Positions 46,400 through 57,700 of a DNA stretch of 64,000 bases are shown piece by piece; positions within the stretch are counted from its first letter, which is position 1; each line of letters starts with the position of its first letter. The stretch is from Vandiemenella viatica (lineage: Eukaryota; Arthropoda; Insecta; Orthoptera; Morabidae). The notes below the pieces were generated by a model. That model ran no database searches. It saw only the letters and a program-made list of their open reading frames with translations, and was not told the DNA's origin. A program made the translations under genes and the position numbers. The stretch covers positions 147,345,283 to 147,409,282 of the forward strand of contig CM061921.1 of the NCBI GenBank assembly GCA_031002005.1, in the 5' to 3' direction.

Positions 46400-46522
46400 A
46401 TGAGTACACCAAGATAACGACGCCACGGCAGGACGTGCTGTTCAAGAAAGGCTACCTGGGCCGCATGCGCTCGGCGCCTGCACCCGCTACAGTCTCCACA
46501 GAGAACCTCGCAACCAAAGAAG
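46400..46522 (+). CDS. Candidate internal exon of an unidentified host gene
   Basis: 123 bases bounded by a plausible splice acceptor (TTGTTCCAG ending at 46399) and donor (AAGAAG then GTATCC). They encode EYTKITTPRQDVLFKKGYLG followed by RMRSAPAPATVSTENLATKE. The segment stands out from its surroundings by high GC, strong third-position G/C bias and absence of any repeat signature. Both boundaries are phase 1, so the exon (41 codons) could be skipped without a frameshift. No start codon context is needed, because the frame runs in from upstream. I do not recognise the protein. It has a basic, serine/proline/alanine-rich composition and no catalytic motif. The neighbouring exons are not visible, so the introns are probably large and the AT-rich flanks may be intronic. 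Confidence 0.6.
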
Positions 46523-47955
46523 GTATCCTGCAATTAGTAAAACTGTCTTTATCTACCCATCTGCAGAAACTGCGTAAATTCAAATACTGTATTTACTTCA
46601 GGATATTCTCAGGACTAGAAACGCCAACAAATTCATTAATTATGGTTTACCGAAACTAAATTCCATGCTTAGTTGCGTTGTATATGCTTATAATTGATAT
46701 TTGTGTTGTTCAGACTGAAATCTAGAGAATAATTAAACCATACCGAGCGTGGTGGCTCCTTCCTGGGCAGTTCCCACACAGATATGGGCAACTGAAGTAT
46801 TCTTTTCGACTAATCCAATATACCGAAAGACTTTCGAATTTAAATTTCTCGCGATAGCAATTACGTCTTAAGGCTACAGTTTCCTGCCGTGTTGATAATT
46901 AGATTTATCGAGTCTCGTAACAGTTCTCTAATCAAAGTGCAGATAATTCCCTTGACCTCAACACACTCCTCTACTATCTCATAAGACACTAGCGAGCACT
47001 CTGAATTTTCTTCTGGGAGAAAATGAAGACTACTTCTACATCCACTTATCGAACATTGCAACTCAAAAGTCTGCAGGTTATGGGCATCAGAAGTTTCTAT
47101 AGCTGGTTTTATTTTTTGCTTGTCATAATGGAGGCCAGTAAATGAAAAACAATTTTAATTTTGTTCAAATCTTTTGATGTATTTGAAATAAACATTATGC
47201 GCCTACTCTCGAATTCCAGTTGTTTACTATGTCGTATTCTATGGAATTTACGAACGATCAGTATTATGACAGAGCTGCAGGTGTGTTTTATCACTTGTAG
47301 ATAATTCGTACGATATATAATACATGTTAGATTTTTTTCATAACGGCCATGACGGAAACTCGATTAACCAGACCTGCGTCATTTATATGTCGGATCGGGA
47401 GTACGGAGCTACTCTACTATAGCTCTGGCCAAATCTTTTGGCGGGTGGCGTCAAATGCGCCGTTGCCAAGCCGTGCGCGTAACAGTTGTATTCACCTCTT
47501 TACTTGTAGTAATGGTTTGTAACGTGTTTTAAGTAATTTATGATCACTATTCTGTCATAAAATATTGATGCATGTCATTTCGTTAAGAAAGTTATGCATT
47601 GCAGATGCGTTTAATATAATTGGAGGTTTCAAAAGACCTGTTATTTATTATTCTATTATTTGCGCAGAAAAATAAAAGACTTTCTCGACAGACTAAGGAA
47701 ACTTATGGAAATACTCTTCTTTTATTTGTTGCTAAAAGTCAACGTGTTAAATTTTATTTTCAGTTTGCATATTTATAACTAAAATCAAAATTTTATTTTG
47801 TCATCCTCTGCACTGAAAAACTTGCATAATTAACGACAAAATTATCTGTTTATATATTACCACTCATCACTATCGTAGAATTTGCTGTCAAAGTCGCTAA
47901 GCTTTGTTAGAGTGCCGTATTGTTTCATATTTTTCTTTCGAGAAACAAACGTAGG
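46523..47955. other. Downstream flank of the exon, no gene seen
   Basis: About 1.4 kb, AT-rich. It includes a 24-base fragment of the common SINE head at 46743-46758 (ACCGAGCGTGGTGGCT). No further exon with comparable coding character was found nearby. Confidence 0.45.
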
Positions 47956-48229
47956 TTATTTTCCCTCACGACACACGCGCTGGACAGTTCTCAAACCGAC
48001 CACACAAGCTGCAGCGCAAATAGCCTGTCCATTCCCTAATTTTTTCGCAATATGGTTGTTTTTTTGCGGTAACAAATCGCTACAGTTTTTTATTTCATCA
48101 ATATCAAGTACGCCAATATTTTTCAAGTCTTTTCCTACTAGCGTACATGTAGAAGACAAAATTTCACGATCATTGTCCACAAGAAGTTTGAAATATTTAT
48201 ATACATTGTGAATGATAGATTTACTCTGT
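47956..48229 (-). pseudogene. Transposase N-terminal helix-turn-helix fragment
   Basis: On the minus strand the frame reads KSIIHNVYKYFK near its start and ends AAACVVGLRTVQRVCREGK. The pattern I..VY.YFK....., then AAA..G(I/L)..RTV.R(I/V)..EG is what I recall from the DNA-binding part of Tc1/mariner-type transposases in hemimetabolous insects. The loop between the two conserved pieces is unlike a functional version. No catalytic segment or inverted repeats were found, so it is an isolated remnant. Confidence 0.45.
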
Positions 48230-48589
48230 TGACTGCTTCAGCCGCGGTGGTTCTGCTGTCGATTACGTGCGTCTTGTTGGGAGTCGTTAGTTCGGGAACA
48301 CCTGGAATAGGAGAATAAGTCCCTTTCTAAGTATCCATTTTTAGTAGCAAGAGTCCCTTGCTAAATTTCCCTAATTATAAGTTACTGCACTTTTTGTTCG
48401 GTAAAATTATTACACTAAATTACTATAATTAATAAATAACCAAAAGAAATTATTTAAATCGCACGTAAAAATCGGAAATCGCTAAAAATCAAAATATCCT
48501 CTTTTGAGCAAGGTCACACTCACACTGACACTTTCTAATTCCGATTCTCAGGTTCACACATTTTTTGTGAAAGGGAGGTGGAAGGTTTG

Positions 48590-49130
48590 GGGGTGGGTTG
48601 CCGCTTGGACTAGGCAACACAGGCCGCACAGCGTTGCAATTTTCAGGTGGTAGAAAGAGAGCGCATCGCGAGATTGTCCCCAAGTACGGCAACAGCGCGT
48701 TCACACTGACCCGCCAATTAATCTGGCCACGGCTATAGATGGCGCCACAGACGCAGCGAGCAGGATGCCAGTACCACAACGACTGCAGTGTGATCTGCGA
48801 GGGGCTACTTAAGGGCAGCACACATCACACGAAGCTCTCTTCACGCCTGACCTTCGAGGCAACATCACTCCGCTATCTATCATTGTGTATTGTTGTATTG
48901 TGAGCCTAAGTCTAATAAACCGGATCCTTGAATCAGCCGTGTTCTCGTAGTTACTCTCCACTGTCAGAGGGATGTCCACAGCCTACCTTCGCTAGTGAGC
49001 CATCTACCTCGAACCGGAAACGCCATTGGACCAGCCCTACTCCTGATCTTTCCCGAATGGATTCGACATATATTATTAGTGTTGTCATCTGTCTGCGAAG
49101 CGTGAAACTATGTTCTGTGCACACTTAGTG
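48590..49130 (+). mobile_element. Possible solo LTR or promoter-bearing repeat
   Basis: A GC-rich patch in AT-rich surroundings with, in order, a TATA-like CTACTTAAGG near 48806, a CACACATCACACGAAGCTC segment, and a polyadenylation-like AATAAA near 48914 followed by TTGTGTATTGTTGTATTG-type sequence just upstream. This order (promoter, short R-like region, polyadenylation signal) is that of a long terminal repeat. I could not find TG...CA ends, a target duplication, a primer-binding site or internal coding sequence. Confidence 0.3.
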
Positions 49131-49139
49131 TATTTTCGT

Positions 49140-49325
49140 TTGTTAAATGTGTTTCGTATGAGGTGAAGATTGGGGATCATCCCAGCATTTGCCTAGATGA
49201 TTGAGAGAAAGCGACTAAAAATCGCAATCCTGACTGCTGGTATGCGGGGACCAGTAATCGATCCCGGTCCCATTGAACCCCCTCCCCCGATCCAGTGTAA
49301 TGGTACGAGGCCACCCCGGCGCATT
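49140..49325 (-). repeat. Possible retroposon fragment
   Basis: A moderately GC-rich block with GAAGATTGGGGATCATCCC, a CCAGTAATCGATCCCGGTCC segment that reads as a B-box-like sequence on the minus strand, and GTACGAGGCCACCCCGGCG. It has the look of a tRNA-headed retroposon on the minus strand, but I have no second copy in the window to support it. Confidence 0.25.
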
Positions 49326-49429
49326 CCTTGTGCCCTTCTATTAATTTACTACAAGTAAATCAGGAATTCACCCCCTCTAAGAAGTTACCAGAAAATAATT
49401 GTAATAATTGTAATGGAATCGCCGAAAGT

Positions 49430-50310
49430 GATGTCAGTCAAACATTCTAAACGGAATTAGACTAGGACACCAGAAGAATGGCTTTACATTTGAATGCCTC
49501 TCTTTTGCGGATGAAATTGTGTCCTTTTCAAGAGATCTGGAGACTGAAGTCTTGAAGGAAACAGCTGAGAAAGCAGGACTACAATATCGTTTGAGAAAAC
49601 GGAATACATGAACATAGACGCAAAAGACCAAACATGGACAGTGAAAACTAAATATGGTGATATTAAAAGAACACAGAAATTCAAATACCTTGGTGAAATT
49701 ATTACTCCCAAAGTTTAGTAAAAAGGCTGCAGTTGAAGATAGCGTGAGAAAGATTGAAAAAGCTTTCAGGATTTGTCAAAAGACATACAAATCAAAATTA
49801 CTCTCCCATCAGGTGAAATACAAGCATTACAGTACGGTAGTGAAGCCCGAATGTTTATACGCAGCAGAAACAGTAGCCAGAAAGGGATTGACGGAAATAC
49901 GAAAGAAAGTAAGTTTCTAAGGAGAATCTTGGGACTAAAAAAAGTGACAAAGCGAATTTAATTTCCGTTTGAGACCGAACCAAGAATCATACGATAGGTT
50001 TGAAAAGGTATCAAACACAATTAAGAAAAGGAGATTAGCTTTCTGTGGACACAGAGAATGGAACCAGAAAGAATGGCAAAGAAAATTGGTGAAGGTGGTC
50101 CATCAGTATCTGAAAACATGTGGGATCAGCATGGAAGACATACAAGACAGGGAATTATTCGGAGGAAAAATTACGGAGATAAAGGATCTGACTGAAGAAA
50201 AACCAATCAGGAAAAAGAGGGCATTTTCAGAGGAAGAAAAACCAAGAGTGAGCCAGAGAATGAAAGAGTACTGTCGACGGGGGAAGGAAACTCTGAAGAG
50301 GAAATGAAGT
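49430..50310 (+). pseudogene. LINE reverse-transcriptase C-terminal fragment
   Basis: The plus strand reads GIRLGHQKNGFTFECL then SFADEIVSFSRDLE, the FADD palm box with its second aspartate changed to Glu. It continues, after frameshifts, with TQKFKYLGEIITPK, RKIEKAFRICQKTYKSKLLS, ECLYAAETVA, LRRILGLKKVTKR, and then the RRLAFCGH box. This is the order seen at the C-terminal end of many insect LINE ORF2 proteins (FKYLG, LYA.ET, R.ILG, RRL.F.GH). The last open frame (49969-50307) ends in a lysine- and glutamate-rich tail. The catalytic box is mutated and frames are broken, so it is a dead fragment from a family different from the RTE and CR1 copies. Confidence 0.7.
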
Positions 50311-50473
50311 TGCGTAGTCGTAGTCCATATATGGCTGAAACAAAAAGAAAAAAAACGTAATAATTCGTACAAATAATTATGCCAATGCAATTGAATTTTT
50401 GTTTTTACTTTCCATCGTACTCGTTTCGCTCCATTTTCCCTTTATGGCCTTACACCTCGTCTACACCGAGGTA

Positions 50474-50687
50474 CCATGCCTGGTGGTTGAGAGGTAACGC
50501 TTGGGTCTGGTATTGGGGGAGATGTGGGATCATTTCTCCATCCAGATTTCATACTCGACGGTTTATGGAAACTCCAGGCGAATGGCGGAAAAGTTACTTC
50601 AAAAGGCCCTGGCAGAATTCCTCCCCATGCTTTGCCCTCAGTCCTTTCCCGCCTGTAGTGACTTTGAGGCGTAGAGCCTAAATAAAA
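50474..50687 (+). mobile_element. tRNA-derived SINE, subfamily B, old copy
   Basis: Heavily diverged head (CATGCCTGGTGGTTGAGAGG), body remnants ATCCAGATTTCATACTCGAC, ACTCCAGGCGAATGGCGG and TTCAAAAGGCCCTGGCAGAA, and a tail CCTTTCCCGCCTGTAGTGAC, GAGGCGTAGAGCCTAAATAA. Confidence 0.72.
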
Positions 50688-50689
50688 GA

Positions 50690-51568
50690 CATTGACCTCA
50701 TTTGTCCAATTATTTTCAGTTATCTGTATGACATTCGCACATTTTTTGTTAACTATGTTTAAGTGTAAAAAGAATATGAAGTTTAGTATTACATTTTACT
50801 TAAGTGTTTCTATTGTAATGCAGATAGAATGTTATATCTATTATTGTTTATATTGTTTTCATACTTAAATATAGCAAACAAGAAATGCACGAATGTCATA
50901 CAGATAACCGCTGAAGATTCTCTCTATAAAGGATTCAGACGCGTACAGCGAAAAATACAAAACAAAATTTAAATTGAACTGGTGTGATATTGTTTGTACA
51001 AATTAATTTGCGTTCGAGTACATGGCCCACACATCCATTTGTTAGTAGTAATGATTTTCTCATCTAGTAGACAGTAAGGACTGTATGTTGCGTTTCGTAT
51101 ACTGTACCTATCTCCGTAGATAATAATATATACTCTAAAACAGCAAATGCTTCTGTACATTATTTGGATTATAAAGTGCCAATAGAATGCGATCAGTCTG
51201 ATTCTTTTCTTACAAGTCCTACTCCACTAACCCTGTAGATAACTTGCATCGTAATTACTGTGATGCGTGCATGAATTGTAAAACAGCAATCTAGTATACT
51301 AATCGACATGATAAGCGATGTAATGTACCCATCTGCACAATCACGTCTCGCCTCTGATTATTGTACCAAGATTCTGTCAGTCTTCTGAAGAGATTCTAGT
51401 TCTTTCACATTGTCCTGTGGACAAACCACAGATTTTCTGACAACGCCTCCCTATCCCAGTTTAAGTTAAGCAAACATTCCCATTTGACTTAATTTCATCC
51501 ATATTTGGCTATTGATGTGACTGTATTGATCAGACAAAAGATAGAATGAAAAACATCTTTCAGTCACT
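50690..51568. other. AT-rich stretch without a recognised gene
   Basis: About 880 bases, nothing recognised. Confidence 0.45.
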
Positions 51569-51570
51569 AA

Positions 51571-51623
51571 GGTGCACATGTTTGAGGTTCTAATTGTTCT
51601 GTTTATATAAACATGTGCACCTT
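51571..51623. repeat. Hairpin with a 15-bp perfect stem
   Basis: AAGGTGCACATGTTT (51571-51585) is followed 23 bases later by its exact reverse complement AAACATGTGCACCTT (51609-51623). The T-rich sequence after it is not a classical terminator. It may be a fragment of a foldback element. Confidence 0.85.
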
Positions 51624-51769
51624 AAACGACATCTTGTCTAGTACAGTGCTCCGCAATAAATATGGATATGAAACTGATTACTCAGCACCTCGTCAATTCT
51701 GCACAGGAACAAACTTTACTAGGCACGAATCTCGCTTAAGAAAAATTTAAAACCAATGTAAATACCATA

Positions 51770-51815
51770 GAAACCTGAAGATGGATCCACAGGGTCCGAA
51801 ATGCATTGTGTAATA
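51770..51815 (+). ncRNA. Hammerhead-ribozyme-like motif (decayed)
   Basis: CTGAAGA (core form CUGANGA), one unpaired T, a 6-bp stem II GGATCC/GGGTCC with loop ACAG shared at its edge, GAAA (core), the palindrome ATGCAT as minimal stem III, and T at the cleavage position. The outer stem I is poor (GAAAC against GTGTAA), so catalysis is unlikely. It uses the same design (palindromic stem III after GAAA) as the motifs at 34.8 and 62.0 kb. Confidence 0.35.
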
Positions 51816-51942
51816 CAATAAAATTTGTATTCTAGTGAATGAAGGCTGTTTGTCATTCTACCTTTTGTCATTCTCATTTGAGTTGAATAAAACTTAACAT
51901 CGAGTGAAGTAACGCACAGTATAAGGTAATGCGACTTTTTAA

Positions 51943-53073
51943 AGATACAGGTAGACATGCCAATCAGCATGCTTAAAATGAGCACGCTCTTAAATTTGCT
52001 TGAGATAAGCATGCTCAAAACAAACTGTCCGATACACATTCACTATCATGCTCACTGCCAGTGGAGTGGTAATCATGGAAAACCAAGTGTATCCACACAG
52101 AACTGAAAAAAAAATCATTTTATTGCTTTTAACAAAAAACTTCCCACAACACGAAAAGAGGAAGTTGCAAGATTTGGGTCCGTGGTTGGATATCTAGAAG
52201 AGAAAACCTAGGAGCAGGTTCTCGATTGTTAGTAGTAATGCGAAATGAAGACATTAGATTATAAAAATAATTTACACGTGCTCTCCTGTCAATTTCGGAA
52301 GTTGAAAGCTCTATACAAACTCAATATTCAGGCTAAAGTGAGTTGTTTTTCGCTTGGAATTGTTAATATTTTTCACTTCGGAGTGGCAGACAAAATTTTT
52401 AATTTTGTGTTTTATAATTTTTACAGTCAGAGTAGCGTTATAGATGTTATCAAATCTTGATTTGCGTTATTCCTTGCAATATTATTTTGGTGCAATTTTG
52501 ACCGCGGATTCCACAGGCACTCGTATCTCCGATAAAAAGAAACTTTAATGTTTTCCTCATTTCCCCAGCGACAAATTTTGGCCCGAAATCAAAGGCGTGT
52601 TTCTGCCGCTGTTCGCTGATCGATACCGAGCGTGGCATTCGGGAGGACGCGGGTTCGAATCCCCGTCCGGGCATCCAGATTTGGGTTTTCCATGGCTTCC
52701 CCAAATCACTCCAGGCGAATGCCGACATGCTTCCTTCAATAGGCCATGGCCAAATTCCTTCCCGTTCCTTGCCCAAAATCTCATCCAGGCTCTAATGGCC
52801 TCGAAGTCGACGAAGTGTAAAGCCATAAGAAAAATAAACTGATCTATAATAACATTCTCAATAGCAAACTGCAAACACGTTCACACTTTGAGTATTCTAT
52901 CTCCTACCCCAGCCTCAGTTAGCATGCTCAATAATCGACCGTCGTTCGATTTGTGAGCATGCCCATTTAAGCATGCTCGATATTAGCAAACCGTTTGACA
53001 CACGTGCAACTAGGTAGCAGTTGCTCAATAATAGCATGCTTTCGTGCTACTTACTAGGTTGTCTGTCTGTACC
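51943..53073. mobile_element. Candidate DNA transposon with clustered GCATGC motifs
   Basis: Both ends carry repeated AGCATGCTC-like palindromes. The left end has them near 51967, 52008 and 52044, the right end near 52921, 52959, 52972 and 53032. The outermost sequences ACAGGTAGACATGCC and the inverse of the right end (TACAGACAGACAACC) are similar, as expected of degenerate inverted ends. A B-type SINE sits inside at 52624. The central part is AT-rich and non-coding. Repeated sub-terminal palindromes are typical transposase-binding sites in hAT-like elements, but superfamily and target duplication are not resolved. Confidence 0.5.
52624..52836 (+). mobile_element. tRNA-derived SINE, subfamily B, deleted between A and B boxes
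   Basis: It starts ACCGAGCGTGG and jumps directly to CATTCGGGAGGACGCGGGTT, losing about 25 bases of the tRNA-like head. The body is well preserved, and the tail has GCTCTAATGGCC, GTCGACGAAGTGTAAAGCCA and a short A-rich end. The deletion removes the box spacing needed for polymerase III. Confidence 0.9.
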
Positions 53074-53485
53074 TTAAGACTGATCATTCATTCGTCGGTG
53101 ATATTTTCTAACATTACCATTGTAAAATGCTAGTTTTATTTCTATTAATCGATACCTGTGAATATCAATCCATACATGTATTTCTACTTCTCACCATCTT
53201 TTCTCTTTATACTCGTGTTTGGAAATTCGTAACTTGACCATTTTCATAACTCCCTCCTTAGAGCCTGTATGGACTAAGTACTAACACCAGCTGCCTATTT
53301 GCACAGGTACTTAGTGTGAATCAGGGGTGGAAGATCTCACCAGTTACAACCAGGTCTGTTATATATGGAGCGTGGTGGAACGTTTGTGTTGCGAAATTTG
53401 TAACTTGTTCTATCTGATGAGGTGACTGCGGGTACGCGGGGTGTAGGATTAGTTGCATCTCCCCCGTCAAGTGTGGTGGCGCCTT
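53074..53485. other. Stretch without a recognised gene
   Basis: About 410 bases, nothing recognised. Confidence 0.45.
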
Positions 53486-53881
53486 AGGGATCTTACATTA
53501 ATGTCGTGAGGTGAAATAGGGGGCTGGGGGTCCGGCGAAATCTCACGAAACCTCACCAAGGGGGAATGGGTCAGCGGAAATCTCACGTGAGGTTTTGAAA
53601 TTCTAGTAAAATTGTAGAGCTAAAAATGATCTACAAATGACGCGAAGTCAATTTTAAGGGGGGAGGGTGTTTTGGTAAAAAACCGACTTTAGTGGGACAG
53701 ACCTAAAAAAAAAGTCTCTAAGTTGCGAGGTCCATTGGTAGGGGGGAGGATCGTCCCTCAAAATCTCACGTCATTTTATAAAGGGGGGGGGGGTGTCCGA
53801 CCAAATCTCACGAAGTCTCACCGGAGGGGGGGTTCCGGAATTCAGGAAAAACACCTCACGTAATTAATGGACTCCCCCTTA
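53486..53881. mobile_element. Non-autonomous DNA transposon with G-rich tracts (family G1, second copy)
   Basis: The right end CACGTAATTAATGGACTCCC is the inverse of the left end of the element at 3156. The left end (near 53486-53512) is a degenerate match. G runs lie at about 53782-53792 and 53825-53832. The interior repeats AATCTCACG(A/T) several times (for example near 53541, 53580, 53763 and 53805), with short GGGGG blocks between. No protein is encoded. Confidence 0.65.
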
Positions 53882-54136
53882 GCGCGAGCAGCCACACTGG
53901 CGGGTTGTAGGCGTCTTTTCATATATGTTTGGAATCTCTCTAGTTCACCGTATTTCACTCATTGATGTAAATTATTCAGCGAGAGTAGTTGCAATTCCAG
54001 TACGCATCACATGTTTTTGGTTAAGGTTCTGATCTGTACAGTCCTGAATCAGAAATATCGACGCGTGAATAACACTTATCCTCCCGATTACTCCTTAAGT
54101 AATCCCTATCCAAAAATGCGATTTGGAATATTACAG

Positions 54137-54796
54137 GGAGTCCAGTACTGAAAGGATAATCCAGCAACCTCAGATAGGTCACGTCATTTCCTACTATATG
54201 ACAAAATTTTATTTCAGTAAAAGTTTTAACCTTTTCGAGATACTGATTTTTTTTTTAATATTTTTTGGAAACATGTGACTTGTTGAGTTTATTCCATGCC
54301 ATTTCTACAAATTAAGTCTTTTTAACCCCGTTTCTTTTTTTTTAATTTACTCATATTTGAAACAGCAAAAACATAATTTTAAAACGAATGTTAAACAATT
54401 ATACCATTTTAAAAGTGGCAATATCGAAGCAATTTTTTAATGTAATTGGTATGATCGGCTTAGTACATTTTTACACCACAAGCTGTCAGTCAGCCGTTTG
54501 AATAAATTTGTATACACGTTTTACATTAGATTTTTTAAGTTTTTTAACCTTGTAAGGATAAAAAAAATCTGTTTTAGACTACTCAAACTTCCTTGAGTAA
54601 ATTAAAAAAAAAAATGGTTCAAAAGTGTCTTAACTTTTAGAAATGGCATGACATGGAATAAACTGAGCAAAGTAAAATGTATCAAAAAAAAAAAAAAAAA
54701 TCAATATCTCGAAAATGGTGACTTTTACTAAAATTTGTCACGTAGTAAGACATGTGATCTATCTGTGGTTGCAGGATTCCTTTCATTCCTGCTATA
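54137..54796. mobile_element. Foldback/miniature element with about 230-bp inverted arms
   Basis: The left arm (from CCAGTACTGAAAGGATAATC) and the right arm (the inverse reads GAATGAAAGGAATCCTGCAA) match through AACCTCAGATAGGTCAC, ATGACAAAATTTTATTTCAG, TTTCGAGATACTGATTTTTT and TTTATTCCATGCCATTTCTA. The arms are separated by an AT-rich centre with A and T runs. No coding capacity and no clear target duplication. The length, long arms and lack of genes fit a foldback or MITE. Confidence 0.85.
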
Positions 54797-57700
54797 GCGG
54801 CTAGCTTTTCTTTGATGTTTTTGATTGAATGTTAAATTTTATCGAATGTTTTCAGTTTTAATCATTTTATTTTTTCCTCGGCATCTGTTTGGACTTAGCG
54901 GTAAATTAATAATTCGAAAGAAATGTGGTAAACATAGAGGTCCTTTCCTCAAGCACCGCGAAGCACGTACAGACTGCACAATCAACACATGAATACAGAA
55001 GCCTACACTGAATCTCCTGCACCTGACTTGAATATGTTACATATTTACCGGGAAGACAGATTTACACGTTAAAACTAAAAGTTTAATCGCAGGATCGGAA
55101 TGAACTTAAAGTGCGATTGAGAAGTAAACATAGGCTATTTGCTTGAAGTGGCTGTACGGTATTACATTACTATAGGCATCCATTCCGACACCTTTACTAC
55201 ATTTAGCAGTGACTGTCTTTACTTAGTCCTTTATCCTGCCGGCACACACGGGGTGAATAAATTACAGTTCTATCTCATCAGATGTGTGTTTTTCAGTGAT
55301 TTTAAGCTGTGGTTTGTTTTAAGCACTCTGTATTATATTTTTAACTTGAATTAAGATATACTTAGGCATTTTGGCAGAATATAAATAACCGTTTGTTTGG
55401 ATATCAATCCAAACTGAAGAGCGCTTTTCGTGGTAATTCTTTATTTTATCAAGTGAGATCCAGGCATTTTTTTTTTTTCTCTGTACTTCTCGAAATATGA
55501 CCAACTCCAATATTATTAATGTGGGATTTCCTCTAGTTTAGAACTTCAGTTAAATGAAGTTGCTAAATATTAATACTTTCCACAGTGAAAAACATCGATA
55601 TTTCCAGGTAATTTACGGGCGGACCCGAAAAATAATTATACTCTCAATGTTTTAAGTAATTTTGGGTTCTAAATAAAATACATTGTTATTTAAGTTGTTG
55701 AAAAATAATATGAATGCGGATTACCTTCTCTGAGCCAATCAAATCACTTGGTGTTTAATCGTCATAAAATTTGATCAAAATTCGTTATAAGTAACGATTA
55801 TAAGTTTTCATTAATCATCCTGAAGTTCAGTGGATTCAGTGTATCATATTTTGTGTCTACACTTCAATGTTCGTCTATCAGAGTTTGTAATCTGTCACTC
55901 TAGGCCAAACAATGTTTTCAGTCACACCATTTTAGAGTGCTTTGTATTAACATAAGGGACAGCTATGGGTTTTTTTTTTTTTACTTCAAATAAAACTGAT
56001 TCAAAACTGATTTACTACTAATTCAGCTTCTCAGATGGCCTAAGACTACCGTAAAACTCTGCACTATACACACAGTGCTAAGCTGAAGTCACACAGGACC
56101 CCGCGCAGCTGTTAGTAGAATAGAGTATAAACGTGAGGCTGAATATATCATTATATTAAAAGACATTCCGGTTGAAAATCAAACTTCAAATACGCTGTGA
56201 CTGTGTCTGTTGGATTAATTCCTTCAAACAGTAATTATGCTCCTAGAAATTGCTACCATGCTGCGTGGGTTAGACAACGAAACCACATTTTGAAATGAAT
56301 ACATCTTCCATTTTGAAACTACTAGCAGGTACTAAAAACTGCATTAGACAGAGAAATCTTGAAAGGAGGAAACATACAAAAAACATTTCTCTTTTTCGCA
56401 ATTGATGTCGTAACGAAACTGTGAATAAGGGCAAGCAGAGTTGCCTTAGAGTATATTACGCTCGTTTGTCGTGCGACTTGAGCAAAATAATATTGCAGGT
56501 AGAGCTAATGCAACCCCCCTTGGAAATGCGGAGTGTCGTATCTACCCATTGAGCAAGAAAGCCGAATGAGGGAAAGCCATGGGGTGGGAGGGGTCACTAT
56601 CTTGGTGGGACTATCAGTGCGTGGGAGGGAGTTACATGGACTGCTCAAAGCAACGATAGCAACGCAGATCACCTTGTGCATTTTTAATTCTGTAAACCTA
56701 CCCTGCAGGTAAGTGCTGTGTAGCAGTTCCTCTGTGTACCTAAACAATATATTAAGTTTATAATTGATAGTTGTTTCACTGGCAGTTTGACTAAAGAAAG
56801 GCGTATTCGCGTTAACAATCGTTCCGACTCTACCCAAAAAGATTTTAACTAAATTTAATAAATATCTACAACAGTCTCTAGATGAAACTTGTTCTAGATT
56901 CATTACATCTGCCTGTTCTATCATTAGCGAAGCAATTAATAATATTTGCTTTTATATGGCTGCAGCCTTTGGCCTTGTTGGTTAATGAGTAGGTGTAAAG
57001 GTTGCAGAACGAGGAAACTTATCTCACCTTGGAGTTGCAGTGGTATTTGCTTGCGACGCACCTTCAGTATGAGACTCGCTAGATAACCGAGATTATGCAG
57101 CACGGGCCTGTTTGAAGTAAGTCAATACAAGCCTGCCCGCTCCCGGGTCGATCAAGGCAGAGCTCAGGCCGATGTCTGCCCCCCTCAACATATTCTATCA
57201 GTCATGGATGTATGCTTAGAACTACATAAGAAACGTTGAAATCTGTCAGAATGGTTAGTTATAAATAATTAACGTGAGAAAGAGTTACAAATCAAATATG
57301 ACAATCATTTCTACTTTAACTTGTACAGTCATATGGAACTTTTGGTGTTATGCTGTAAACGTAAAACTGCAGTCTGCAATTTAGGACGACGAAGGGCAGA
57401 ATAAGGTGAAAAAATATAAATATTTCGCCAAATTTCTCTATTTTATGACGAATTATGCCCATCTAATCTGAGTTAAATACACAAAAATCATCCACGAAGA
57501 CTGTTGTTTGGAGTAAACTTTTCCTTTAGGTCCACATTTTTTACTGATTTCAGTGTAAGCACACGCATGGGAAAGGGGGGGGGGAGGGGAATACGCAAAT
57601 TTCGGAAGCGTACCTAATGTTATATGTTTAACAGAATACAATTATTTACGAGTTAACAGTAAAATTATGATTGAACTTATTGTTGAAGTAGGGGATTGAA

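Noticed and set aside
46743..46758. Full SINE copy
   Set aside because: Only 16 bases of the SINE head are present, too short to call beyond a fragment.
56505..56924. 139-codon minus-strand frame
   Set aside because: No recognisable domain, no splice or promoter context, and composition like the surrounding non-coding DNA.
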